In this document: piece after piece, positions 48,376 to 58,604 of the stretch
Layout: each line of letters opens with the position of its first letter
Position numbering within the stretch: the first letter of the stretch is position 1
Assembly: GCA_003868215.1 (NCBI GenBank)
Contig: QWDQ01000037.1
Coordinates: forward strand, 1-64,000
Source: Pseudophaeomoniella oleicola
Lineage: Eukaryota; Ascomycota; Eurotiomycetes; Phaeomoniellales; Phaeomoniellaceae
Direction of reading: 5' to 3'
DNA: 64,000 bases
The notes under the pieces: model-generated
Database searches by the model: none
The model's input: only the letters and a program-made list of their open reading frames with translations
What the model was told of the DNA's origin: nothing
Program-made: the position numbers and the translations under genes

Positions 48376-51300
48376 ATGAGCATGTCTCGGAAGAGATCTC
48401 GAGTCGAGTCCTCAACGGTTACACGGGGGCTGCACGACAAGAAGAGACGGCGAAAGAGCCAGGATCCTACAATCAGCTGCACTCCCTCCACCGTGCAACA
48501 GCCTGCGAAGCATCCTGTGCTGTCTTTGTACTATCCTAGAGTCTTTACACTTCGTCAATATTTATTGCTCAAACTCCCGAAGTCTTCGAAGATTAGACGC
48601 CGAGCATTGGCTACCCAGGTACATGTGCAAGGTGATGATGTGGACTCATTCCATACTTTGCAGGTAACCCTTGATCGGACGCTCGTAGGTGTTTCTAAAG
48701 ACGCAGCACCATCGGTTGAAGCGGACCGGCAAAGAGACTTCCATGCTTTCACCCAATCCCAGGAGCGGTCTGGCGTCACACAGCAAGGAAGCCCCGATGA
48801 CTATCTCCAAGCAGAAGTTGGTATGGTCATAGTCTGGACGTAACACATGACTGACTTCCAGCAGATCGTGGATTATACAGTCTGGGCATTGTTCAATCGC
48901 GAGAGCCCCTACACCTCGCGACCAGCCCATGTTCTCTGCCATGGGCATGCTCGAGCTGGGCTTCAGGGAGGTCTTGGGGGAAGTCGGGCAGGGCCGCCGA
49001 GGATCCCTGGAATTGTTGTCCACTTTTCGAATCCTCATGTCCAAAGGTTCAAGAATGCTCCATGGCCGCGAATACGACAGCTATTGGGTTGCTCGGGAGA
49101 TGTGATAATGAGAAATCTATTGCTTGACTGTGGCATCTTTGTAGACAAGGGAGAGGACAATGGAGAACTCCTACAGATTAGTGGTGAGTCATTGTAACGC
49201 TTCTAGACGGCGCACAATCCCACTAACAGCCGTTCTAGGAGTACCTCTCTGTGATATGTCCATCATGGCGCAACAGTACCCTCACGGAGACATAGCTAAA
49301 GCAACATCGGGCAATGGCTCCAGCAGTATCTCCGCCAAAGAGTCGCGTGGTATGAATTCGATATCTATTGTAAGGACTCGCATATTGTATGCTCGGCCAG
49401 CTCTGAAAGCACAAGGCAATGTCCGTTTTGGGCTCCGGCACATTCGTAAGTCATGGGGACATGATGACGAGATCTAACGCCCTCTGACTTTCGTTATCCA
49501 GATGTTTTCAATCGGTATGCACGGACCGATGATGATCGCCATACTTCACACATTATGAAGTACGTCTTCCCAAGGCAATTTGGACTACATAATGTCTTCA
49601 CCTCTCTGAACGATTCCCGGGAGAGTGCCCACCCTTTCAAGGATTATACATTGAGGGAACACGAAATCGATCAAGTAGCTAAGCTCACTGGCAACCGTTC
49701 TCACTGGCTGCCAAAGCGACTCCGAGGCCTTCCATTTGAATTGGTCCGGCAAATACATAAACGCCACAGCAGATGTTCGTATACTGCACTACTTAGACAT
49801 TATTGCTCTCTACAAGTGGGTCGACCTGACACTACAACGGAATCTCCTGCTAAACACTTCAGGTATTGGAGAAGTCGAGGCCTTACTTCGAGCAAGTATC
49901 GCCATCGCCACAATCTGGTAGACTCACAACGCAAATATCGGCATCACTCTCAGGAAAGCGGTCTTCAAGTCGTGACAGCGGGGTCGCCATGAACGTTGAG
50001 GCCTCGGTATCGACGCCTGACTTTGCGATGCCCTCGCAGAATGTGTCAGCCTTCTGCCAGGCAGTCCTACGGAACCTATTGCCAGTAAATGCCCTTGGAT
50101 TTGGGCCTCAGGGCTCTACCAACCGCCAACATTTCTACAAGATAGTCGATGCATTTGTGGCCATGCGGCGGTATGAAAGTCTGTCACTGCATAGTATGGT
50201 ACAAGACATGAAAGTGAGTTGCTACAGACAGCGCGAGTTTCAAGCTGACTGGCTTAGATTTCCTGCATCCCATGGCTATGTCCTCCTGGTGCTGCCAAAG
50301 ACTCTAAGATTGCGAGACCTGACCTCGAAAAACGAACCCAGTTGCTCGCCGAGTTTTTGTACTATATCTTTGACTCGTTCCTGATCCCTTTGATCAGATC
50401 ACATTTCTACGTAACGGAGTCCAATATGCACCGGAATCATCTCTTCTACTTCCGTCACGACATCTGGCAAAAGTTGTCTGAGCCATCTCTTCGCTCATTG
50501 AGAGCTAACAATCTCGAAGAGCTGTCGCCCCATGTCGCCAAAGAGCTTCTATCCTCAAAATCATTTGGTTTCAGCCCTCTGCGACTACTACCTAAAAGGA
50601 CCGGAATGAGACCCATTACAAATCTACGCCGTAGGCCCACCACCAAACGGAATGGGAAGTGTATCTTAGGGCCTAGCATCAATGCTTCCTTAGCCCCTGT
50701 ATTCAGCATGCTCAATTACGAAAAGGACGCCCATAGTGATACCCTGGGGTCAGGCCTCTTCTCAGTGGGAGAGGTTCATGGCAGACTCCGGGAGTTCAAA
50801 AGTGTTCACCCCCCCACCAGTGGTCGGAAATACTACTTTGTGAAGGTAGATGTCCAGTCATGTTTCGATAACATACCTCCCAATGAGCTGCTACAGTACG
50901 TACGGACGCTTGTAACCAACTATCAATACCTTGTCAAACGACATGTCGAGATCCGCGCACCGGATAGTAGGTGGTCAGGAACTGCTGCCAAACCATTCCG
51001 GAAATTTTCTGCATTGGCATATCCCGCTAACAACAATGCTGTATCTACAAGCAAGCGTTTAGTAGGTGCGAATGGGCGACGGCGTACGGTGGTCGTAGAG
51101 ACCGGTAATCAGAAGATCCACGACGCCCGGAAACTTCTGAAGTTGTTGGACGATCACGTCAACGCGAATCTCGTCAAGATGGGGAAGAAATACTACCGGC
51201 AAAAGAAAGGCATTCCCCAAGGCTCCGTCATCTCCAGTCTTCTGTGCAATATCTTCTACGCATCCTTCGAGAAGACAGACCTAGGGTTCCTCGGCACCGA

Positions 51301-52090
51301 TTCATTATTGTTGCGCCTTATCGACGACTTCCTTTTGATCACCACGAATCAATCTCATGCTCGGAGATTTTTACAGATCATGGCAGATGGCAACGACCGC
51401 TTCGGGATCGTGACGAATCCTACCAAAAGTCTGGTCAATTTCGATGCAACTATCAATGGAGTCAAAATTCCACGTGTCCAAGATTCCAGAGCATTTCCTT
51501 ACTGCGGCATGGTGGTCGATGCTGAGACATTGCAAGTGAGCAAAGACCGTAGCCGCGATAACTTCCTTGTACGACACGCCCTGAGTGTGGAGATGAGTAG
51601 AGCACCGGGGAAAGCCTTCGGACGCCGGGTCTTAAGCTCCTTCAAGATTCAAATGCATGCGATGATCGTCGATACTAAACTCAACAGCGTCGGAAACGTG
51701 ATATTTAATCTGTACCAAATACACGCTGAGAGCGCGATGAAGATGCATGTCTACCTAAAGTCCGCAAGCCTTCGTCGATGTCCGGATTCGAAGTTGTTGA
51801 TCAGGACTTGCGCTGATCTATTAAGGCTTGCCATCAATTTGACCAGGGGAGAACGGAAGACGAAGCTGATTGATCATTACGAGTGCGCTGTGACGCGGCG
51901 GCAACATGCATGGTTAATGGCCAAAGCATTTCTAGACGTTCTCAAGGTGAAGCAGACACGATACGCAATATTACTTGCGTGGCTGAGGGTCGTTGAAAAC
52001 GAATCGAGATCCTCTATGGCCGGGCACCGAACCGATGTGGTAAGGTTGAGAGAGAGGGGGACTGATGTATTTCAGGGATATCGATACTGA
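48376..52090 (+). CDS. Telomerase reverse transcriptase (TERT)
   Basis: Catalytic subunit of telomerase, adding telomeric repeats from an RNA template. Six exons: 48376-48816, 48862-49183, 49239-49445, 49502-49815, 49863-50213, 50258-52090; introns 44-56 bp; 1155 residues. The start may be the second ATG at 48382 (MSRKRSRVE). N-terminal marks: HPVLSLYYPRVFTLRQYLLL, VDYTVWALFNRESPYTSRP. RNA-binding domain: RHIHVFNRYAR, MKYVFPRQFGLHNVFTS, HKRHSRCSYTALLRHYC, NVSAFCQAVLRNLLP and T motif FYVTESNMHRNHLFYFRHD. RT motifs: 1/2 LRLLPKRTGMRPITNLRRR, A YFVKVDVQSCFD (Asp about 743), B' GIPQGSVISSLLCNIFY, C LLLRLIDDFLL (Asp about 901-902), E PYCGMVV. All three catalytic aspartates are present and the gene looks functional. 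A short basic C-terminal extension follows. The first intron donor (GTTGGT) is weakest. Confidence 0.96.
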
Positions 52091-53243
52091 TCAAGGAGAC
52101 ACGACGCCAACCACATGATTTGGTGTTGATCATACGTAGTGGCAATCAATGTGCCCTTGTACGACGTAGCACTGCAGATGGGAGTAGGTAGCTTGTACGC
52201 CACAGGGAAATAGAGGAGGTTGAAGTGGGAGGTGGGTAGGTGGCACATTCCCAGCCACAGACCTCCAGTCTCTGCAATTCCCAGCCATGAATTTACCAAT
52301 GTTTAATGGGAGTTTCAAATGTTGTTGCCCCTGCTCTTAACTAAATACTAAGTAAAACTCTAGGGTCTGTGGGGGGGTTGGCAGGTAAGGCTCAACTTAG
52401 CTAAGGTGCTCCTAGTAACCATCCAGGAATGCAACCATCACCCAAACAAACCGAGACCACGCAGAGAACAAGGGACGAGGAATCCAAGCTATAACGTAGA
52501 GAAGGCATAGATTGGAATGGGCCAGCCCTTCCTGCCTCGTAGAATTGAGTAGTAGTTTGTATCCTGCCATCAACATAATGAGGGATGATCAGGTCTATCA
52601 TTTACATGCACGATTCACCTGAAGTTTGGAGGTAGATACTGTCCTCGAAAGGTATTCAATTGAGTTGTCCATTGCCTGCGAACGGAGCTCAGCTGCAGGA
52701 ACAGCATTTATCTACAACGACGAACATTGCGATCTCCAATCTGAACACGAACGCTCAGCTATTACCGCTTCTCTGACCGAGACTGTCTCGTGCTCTGACT
52801 TTGAGCGCTGAGACGAGAGTACTGGAACTTTCACAATCCGAGCGCAACCCGGGAACACGCCTGCGACGACACCCTTCATTTCCACGATCAGTATCCTATA
52901 CTTCTCCTACACCTTCGAGCACGACCTACAACGAAAGAGCTGCTCGGACTGGATCCAAAGTCAGTCCGATATGGGCATATAAGACTTGCGCCAGTCCAAT
53001 CAATCGAACCGACTGAGCAGCCTCACCTCATACCACACAGAAACGAGACGGACAGAGTCAGACGGCATCCTCATCTCCTACAATCACACAGGAACAGGAA
53101 AAAGCAGCACGACTACAACGGAGAAGCAGGCGCCGACAGGGTTTGACAGGAGCAAGCTGCAGACAAGGGCGCATCCCTCGAGTGCCATCTGAAACCGAAA
53201 GGAACTTGCTTATGATCAGGGCTGGTGTCAGCTCGGGGTTGAG
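52091..53243. other. Intergenic, TERT to TBC protein
   Basis: 1.15 kb containing the TERT 3' region and the TBC promoter/leader. No gene recognised; the reading frame of the TBC gene opens only at its right end. Confidence 0.55.
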
Positions 53244-56051
53244 ATGCCACTTTTACATGATCCTAGAGAACATCGGGATCGCTCATTGGATGACTCACTA
53301 GTGTTCGCAGCGAGCCTCGAATCTTGGTCGTTAGTTCATCCAACGTCGACGCTACTGCCGCCATTTCAGCCACGGCCACTTTTACCTCCACCGCGCCCAG
53401 GGGTTCCGTCTTACTCGCAGACCCACCGCAAATTGGACCACACCGAGCAGGACGGTCTGCATTCACATCTACAACATCGTCATGAACGCGAACTCCATTC
53501 CACCATCCATAAGAAACACTCTCGTTTTTTTGACCGCCATCTTGTCTATACAATCAACGAAGAGGAGGATCTAAGGTGCGATCTCGATATACACTCATTT
53601 GATGAAATTTCTGCACCATCGCTTTTCCCCAAATCTGATCCCCGACTATTTCGACCTTCCTTCAGCCAGCGAACACACAACGGGCCAAACAAATTTGCCA
53701 AAAGCCCCGTGCCGACATTAGCGCTGTCGGCATTCCAGACGCCCAAAATTCAAAAGGCCCGTTGTTTGACAACCACATCCATCATTTTCCAAGGGGATGA
53801 AATGACGGCCGTCGCTTCGATACCGGACTCACCACCTGACCTTAGTGGTTCCAAATCTTCAAAATCCTCTTCCTGTCATTCATCGTCCCAGCTCTCAGGG
53901 CCCGATGACGTTGGTGCCGATATCTCGCATTTCGAAGACATTGTGCTCGAAGATGACACCCAATCCCCTACAATGGATACGATTCACGTAAATAAGAAAA
54001 CATTGGAGAAGAGGCCGTCCTTACATTCTTTGCGAACGGCGCCCCCCTCCACGAGAACGGGCGGTGTTTCACAAACACGAGATGCTATGTCGAAACGCCG
54101 TTATCCGAGTCTCAGAGGACAGGTCGATGGTGCAGCATCACAACGCATTGATGAAGCAGTTACTGGATCGAATCGGAAAGTCACTGGGCCAAAACGGGGC
54201 TTTACAACTTCGTCTGTCCCAGCACTTCCAGCGCAACGAAGACCCAGCATCAGATCCAGATCACAATCGCCTGCTGCGCTGCATTCGTCTTCCAGTAGTA
54301 CATATAACGGGCGTCCTCCACCTTCACCAACGAAATTACAACCAAACCCCAGAAGGGGATCGTGGCAGCCAGGTCGCAAGACAATCAAAGAATTGGAGGA
54401 GGAATACCGCGATTCTGATGATGAGCTTGAAGACGATACAACGTTGTGGAATGTCCCCATGTCACCGCGCCCTGTTCATGAGAGGCCGTCCTCACAAGCA
54501 GCAAGCAGGAGCGGCAGTCCCGAGAGGGGGAGCCCGATCCCTCCGCCACTGCCGCTTGCTCACTCGGTATCGGCTCCAGCTGACATCAATGATGCAGAGG
54601 AGGGCTCACAGATACTTCCGAGAAATAGACTACCTCCCAGAACCACGTCTTTACAAAGCCCCCCTCCAGGCCCTTCTTATCAGGCTACATTCAGGGATTC
54701 TCGCGCTAAATCATGGACCCTGGCTATGTCAGATCTGTCCGAGGAGGCCAGAATAGTGACGGAAGCTTTAGAATATCATGCGGACGATGTGGGCCGCAGG
54801 CATGAAGCGAAGGTTCAACAAGGGTCTCGCTCAGCGCGACCAAGTTTCGAGACAACAAAGCGGACGTCCCATGGTGTGGTCGAACTTCCCCCTTTGCAGA
54901 AAGGAAACATCATGATAGACCCGTTGCCGATCAGCAAAGAAAAAGAAAAGGTACTGGCGAGAACCCGGCCATCTTGGCTTCCTCCCAAAGATCCGAAGGA
55001 AGAGAAGAAACACCTCAGGGAATATCAGCGGATGATGGCAGCTTCACTTGAGGCGGAGAAGAAGCGTGAAGCGAAAGAGCGTTCTGCCAGGCTTGAGAAA
55101 GAAGAAGCGCGAGCTACATCGGACAGGGTATGGGAACAGTATGTCTACCCAGAGTGGAATCACGCCCCCTCTGAACATCGCACAAGGGAGCTTTGGTGGA
55201 AAGGAGTATCTCCAAAAATGAGGGGAGCCGTGTGGCAGAGAGCAGTTGGCAACGAACTAGCTTTGACGGAGGGCTCTTATCTCAAAGCACTGAAAAGAGC
55301 CCAAAAGTTCCTCACTGAGGGGTCCGGAGTGGACGATACCAAGAGAGTCAAGCGATGGTTCAAAGAAATCAAACATGACGCTCGTGCGGCATATCCTGCG
55401 CTCAATCTCTTCCAGGAGGGCTCACCCATGCACGACGCGCTGATCAACCTCCTTCTATCTTATGTCATGTATAGAAACGATGTCGGCTACATGCATGGTC
55501 TCCACGTCGTCGCTGCGTCTATATTACTGCAGATCCCCGTGCCATCACACGCATTCATTCTACTGGCGAACTGCCTTAATAGACCTCTCTCTCTCGCCTT
55601 TTTGACGTCTGATCCTGCCGCAACGTCACGCCACTTCGACCTAGCTCAGCTTACACTCTCGTACAAATTTCCACAAGTACACAAACATCTGTTTGACCCT
55701 GTCCAGGACGGGGGTTTGAGTTTGCAACCGCAAGAAGTCTTTGAGCCAATGTTCCGTACACTTTTGTCCAATGTTTTGGATACAGAGCGCCTCGCTCGCG
55801 TATGGGACTGTTGGGTATTCGAAGGCGATCGCACGCTGGTCCGCGCGGCTGTTGCAGTTCTAGGCCTGCTTGAAGGACAAATCTGCCTTATAGAAGGTCA
55901 TGATGTCGAGGAAAAGAGGCAGAAGGTTCGAAGCCTCCTTGGGTGGGGACCTTGGGGTAGAAAGGATGGCAGTTTAGATTTCCGAGGTCTTGACGGCGGT
56001 GACGAGGATGGTTTCATGAGAAAGGTCCTGGACGCCGGAAAGACGGAATGA
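53244..56051 (+). CDS. TBC-domain protein (RabGAP-like)
   Basis: TBC proteins normally stimulate Rab GTPase activity in vesicle traffic. A single exon gives 935 residues from the ATG at 53244; an in-frame ATG at 53802 (MTAVASIPDSPPDLSGSKSS) fits better the usual start of this fungal family and would give 749. The first ~600 residues are disordered, Ser/Pro/Arg-rich. A charged helix (EKKREAKERSARLEKEEARA) leads into the TBC domain, about 635-890 in the long numbering: ELWWKGVSPKMRGAVWQRAV, DALINLLLSYVMYRNDVGYM, FEPMFRTLLSNVLD, RVWDCWVFEGDRTLVRAAVA. The Arg-finger motif IxxDxxR reads IKHDARAAYP and the YxQ motif reads YMH, so both catalytic fingers look absent or displaced. Could be a pseudo-GAP or use other residues. 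Confidence 0.85.
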   Translation: MPLLHDPREHRDRSLDDSLVFAASLESWSLVHPTSTLLPPFQPRPLLPPPRPGVPSYSQTHRKLDHTEQDGLHSHLQHRHERELHSTIHKKHSRFFDRHLVYTINEEEDLRCDLDIHSFDEISAPSLFPKSDPRLFRPSFSQRTHNGPNKFAKSPVPTLALSAFQTPKIQKARCLTTTSIIFQGDEMTAVASIPDSPPDLSGSKSSKSSSCHSSSQLSGPDDVGADISHFEDIVLEDDTQSPTMDTIHVNKKTLEKRPSLHSLRTAPPSTRTGGVSQTRDAMSKRRYPSLRGQVDGAASQRIDEAVTGSNRKVTGPKRGFTTSSVPALPAQRRPSIRSRSQSPAALHSSSSSTYNGRPPPSPTKLQPNPRRGSWQPGRKTIKELEEEYRDSDDELEDDTTLWNVPMSPRPVHERPSSQAASRSGSPERGSPIPPPLPLAHSVSAPADINDAEEGSQILPRNRLPPRTTSLQSPPPGPSYQATFRDSRAKSWTLAMSDLSEEARIVTEALEYHADDVGRRHEAKVQQGSRSARPSFETTKRTSHGVVELPPLQKGNIMIDPLPISKEKEKVLARTRPSWLPPKDPKEEKKHLREYQRMMAASLEAEKKREAKERSARLEKEEARATSDRVWEQYVYPEWNHAPSEHRTRELWWKGVSPKMRGAVWQRAVGNELALTEGSYLKALKRAQKFLTEGSGVDDTKRVKRWFKEIKHDARAAYPALNLFQEGSPMHDALINLLLSYVMYRNDVGYMHGLHVVAASILLQIPVPSHAFILLANCLNRPLSLAFLTSDPAATSRHFDLAQLTLSYKFPQVHKHLFDPVQDGGLSLQPQEVFEPMFRTLLSNVLDTERLARVWDCWVFEGDRTLVRAAVAVLGLLEGQICLIEGHDVEEKRQKVRSLLGWGPWGRKDGSLDFRGLDGGDEDGFMRKVLDAGKTE

Positions 56052-56803
56052 AGGTCTGTCGCGTTACATTAAGCATGCGAATTTGCTTCTTTTGTTTTTG
56101 GTCTTTTTTGTATATGACGATCAGAGACTTAACGACGTTTCACGCACTGGGCGCTTTTGGGATGAGATAGGCACAACTCGCGGGGTTTGATGATGTTATA
56201 TCAACCCATACCGATCACAGCAGCATTGATTGGATATTAAAGGGCTGTTTTCTGTTCGATCAGCCACAGGCGATGTTCTGCGTTTTCTTTCTGCAGCCGT
56301 TTTGACAGGATACCTATACCTTACCTTACGTACCTCTGTGCCTCAATCTGTGGAAGATTCTACGTATCTATATTGATATATACCTTACTTTCTTGAATTC
56401 ACATACCTCGTATCAAGATTAAATTATAGTGTAGTGAATTTGAACGTTCTTTCTATCTAGAGGTGTTGATTGACTCCTTTAAGTCACCTGATTAGTCAAT
56501 GGACGAGCGAACCTAATATACTTATCCTAGGTACCCTCCCTACGTAAGGTGGAATTGAATATAATAAATAACACTCATCCAGTACAAGTGGGATTTGGGT
56601 ACCAATTATCTATCCATTGGTAGCTAGCTCGGCAAGAGTGGTAAGTTATCATACGGTACTTACTTACTTAGCGCTGGTAATTAGGGAATGAATATATATA
56701 CCGTATATATATTCATAAAGATCAGGTTCCAGGTTCCAGGTTCAGGTCTATTCCAATCGTATCATTCCTTCATCTTTGATGTTCGCTAGTAAATGGCTAA
56801 TAA
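56052..56803. other. Intergenic, convergent 3' ends, with palindrome
   Basis: 752 bp between the TBC and UBA4 genes. AT-rich; contains TACCTTACGTACC-like words, a perfect 14-bp-arm palindrome and a short direct repeat (listed separately). No gene recognised. Confidence 0.6.
56688..56716. repeat. Perfect inverted repeat, 14-bp arms, 1-nt centre
   Basis: ATGAATATATATAC, one C, then GTATATATATTCAT. It can form a hairpin or cruciform and lies about 115 bp beyond the UBA4 stop codon, so it may act in 3' end formation. Seven bases later CAGGTTC repeats three times (56723-56743). Confidence 0.9.
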
Positions 56804-58288
56804 TTAACTCCCTTCGCGTATCAAAGCCTCGATCCCCCCTTCGACGTCACCTATGAATTCGTAGTTGTTGTCATCGTCGTCGGAAGAAGAAAAAGAAGAG
56901 TGAACCTCATCCATGAACTTCCGCGCAGCGATTTGACTGTCGTTCCCCTTTTTGCAGAGAAAGATTAGGAATCTTGGTGGAGGGACCGAGGATTCGAGGG
57001 ATTGGTTTTGGTTCGGCGATCGTTCTTGGAGAAGGGGGAGTAGTAGTGGTTGTGAGGGGATGGCACGGAGGATGCGGGAGATGGGAATGTTGATGCTGGA
57101 TTTGATTTGAGGGCCGAGAACGTATTCGTGGGGTTCGCGGACGTCGATTATCAGCGTGTTGGCGTCGTCAGCATCGTGGCTTGTTGTCGTCGTCGTCGAG
57201 GAGGTAGAGGGTTTGTTTGGTTCTGCTGCTGCTGCTGCTGCTGCTGCTCCTGTCGAGGCGGGTATTGAAGAGCTCTGTTGGCTGAGAAATTGGCTCGCCG
57301 ATATCCTCTCTTCTTTCTTTAGGACGTGGACATCTTCTCTGGTACCGCAAAAAGTGACGTAGTCAACCTTTCCGTTCTCGATACTGTCTGCCGTGATCTT
57401 CTCTTCGCCATTCTTCAATTCTTCTACCTCACCGCACGAGATGCAGTCCTTTCGTTTACCCCGGAGTCTGACCGCTCGGAACATCGTTTCCGACCACGCG
57501 TTGTATAGCAGCATGCTTGGCTTTCGGTCTGTTCCTTTACGGTCCTGCACAAGCACTCGGATCGCCTCGCCTGCCATGATTACCCCCATAGTTCCGACTG
57601 CCGTACCTAGTACGCCGACTTCCTCGCAGCTGACGACCATCTCTGCTTTTGGGGCGCGAGGAAATATACAGCGATAGCATGGACCTTGTCCGACGGGGTG
57701 GTTCAGGATCATACACTGTCCCTCCATTCGTTGAGCGGCTGCTGATACTACGGTTTTCCCCAATGCAACTGCAACGTCACTGACTAGATAACGGGTTTGG
57801 GGGTTATCTGTACAATCAAGGATGAGATCATAGTCTCGGGCGATCCTAACCGCATTCTCAGGAGTGAAGGGTTCTTCGTAACCCGAATACTCAATCTCCG
57901 AATTCACCTCTTTAAGTCCTCTGATGGCCGATCGGACTTTCGTCCATCCCACGGAGTCCTCACGGTGGAGTACTTGACGGTGCAGATTTGAGAGTTCTAC
58001 AGTGTCAGAGTCCAAGAGACCGAGCTTCCCTATTCCAGCTGCGGCAAGGTATAGTGCTGCAGGACAGCCGAGACCACCGAGGCCGACGACTAGAATACGG
58101 GCCTCGGAGAGGCCTAAATGACCCGGGAGGGATACCTGAGGTAGTAAGAGCTGACGGGTGTAACGGGACGTGGAGAGTGGATGAGCCGGAATGATAGATG
58201 GGTGTAGCGTCTTGCGCTTGGAAGGGACTGTGGTGGTGCCAGGAGACCGGGAGACTTGTGTTGGAAGTATCGGTGGAATGGGCTCCAT
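56804..58288 (-). CDS. UBA4: E1-like adenylyltransferase and sulfurtransferase Uba4/MOCS3
   Basis: Activates the ubiquitin-like sulfur carrier Urm1 for tRNA thiolation and, in filamentous fungi (cnxF), the molybdopterin synthase small subunit. A single exon from the first in-frame ATG at 58288 (MEPIPPILPTQ) gives 494 residues. The reading frame stays open upstream to a TAA near 58433 with no earlier ATG, so an upstream start exon is possible. ThiF/E1 domain: RYTRQLLLPQ, ILVVGLGGLGCPAALYLAAA, ELSNLHRQVLH, LILDCTDNPQTRY. CYRCIFP and CISCGE are the paired zinc cysteines; VSCEEVGVLG holds the conserved cysteine. An eight-alanine run (CTG repeat 57223-57246) lies in the linker. The rhodanese domain (LIIDVREPHEYVLG) has its active Cys in FLCKKGNDSQIA. 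The C-terminus has an acidic SSSDDDDNN insert. Confidence 0.9.
   Translation of the reverse strand: MEPIPPILPTQVSRSPGTTTVPSKRKTLHPSIIPAHPLSTSRYTRQLLLPQVSLPGHLGLSEARILVVGLGGLGCPAALYLAAAGIGKLGLLDSDTVELSNLHRQVLHREDSVGWTKVRSAIRGLKEVNSEIEYSGYEEPFTPENAVRIARDYDLILDCTDNPQTRYLVSDVAVALGKTVVSAAAQRMEGQCMILNHPVGQGPCYRCIFPRAPKAEMVVSCEEVGVLGTAVGTMGVIMAGEAIRVLVQDRKGTDRKPSMLLYNAWSETMFRAVRLRGKRKDCISCGEVEELKNGEEKITADSIENGKVDYVTFCGTREDVHVLKKEERISASQFLSQQSSSIPASTGAAAAAAAAEPNKPSTSSTTTTTSHDADDANTLIIDVREPHEYVLGPQIKSSINIPISRILRAIPSQPLLLPLLQERSPNQNQSLESSVPPPRFLIFLCKKGNDSQIAARKFMDEVHSSFSSSDDDDNNYEFIGDVEGGIEALIREGS
57223..57246 (-). repeat. CTG trinucleotide repeat coding for polyalanine
   Basis: Eight CTG units on the plus strand, read as GCA alanine codons in the UBA4 linker between the E1-like and rhodanese domains. 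Confidence 0.9.
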
Positions 58289-58604
58289 TCGAGTAGCTGA
58301 TGAGGCGATGGAATCCGGCGGAGCAGGGGTCACTGGAGCGTCTGCTGCATGTTCCGACGTGGAAGGATGCAGCGGTTCTTCTCTTTCTTCTCTTTCTCCC
58401 TCGGATCTACCTGAGCTAACGAATTAATGACAAATCCCCGAGATCACACGATACAAAGGAATGCAATGATGATAATAATGCACGATAGAAAAATTGGTTT
58501 ATTGCTCTCATCCGAGATGGAACTATCTCAAGGGTATCATAGAGTCCACTCCATAAAGTCATAGACGACAACAGCAAACGTACAAGCATAGATGAACATC
58601 CTAC
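58289..58604. promoter_or_regulatory. Short UBA4 upstream region
   Basis: 316 bp between the GPD stop and the presumed UBA4 start, both on the minus strand. It must contain the GPD 3' end and the UBA4 promoter and leader. Confidence 0.5.
58330..58350 (-). promoter_or_regulatory. Possible upstream open reading frame in UBA4 leader
   Basis: ATG CAG CAG ACG CTC CAG TGA ends 41 bases before the presumed UBA4 ATG, in a different frame. If transcribed in the leader it could lower translation of UBA4. Confidence 0.35.

Noticed and set aside
50342-52090. Reverse transcriptase as a retroelement
   Set aside because: TERT-specific RNA-binding domain, T motif and insertion between motifs A and B' are present; no integrase, nuclease or terminal repeats.
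54064-54756. 230-codon plus-strand frame inside the TBC gene
   Set aside because: Out-of-frame shadow of the disordered head; no independent support.
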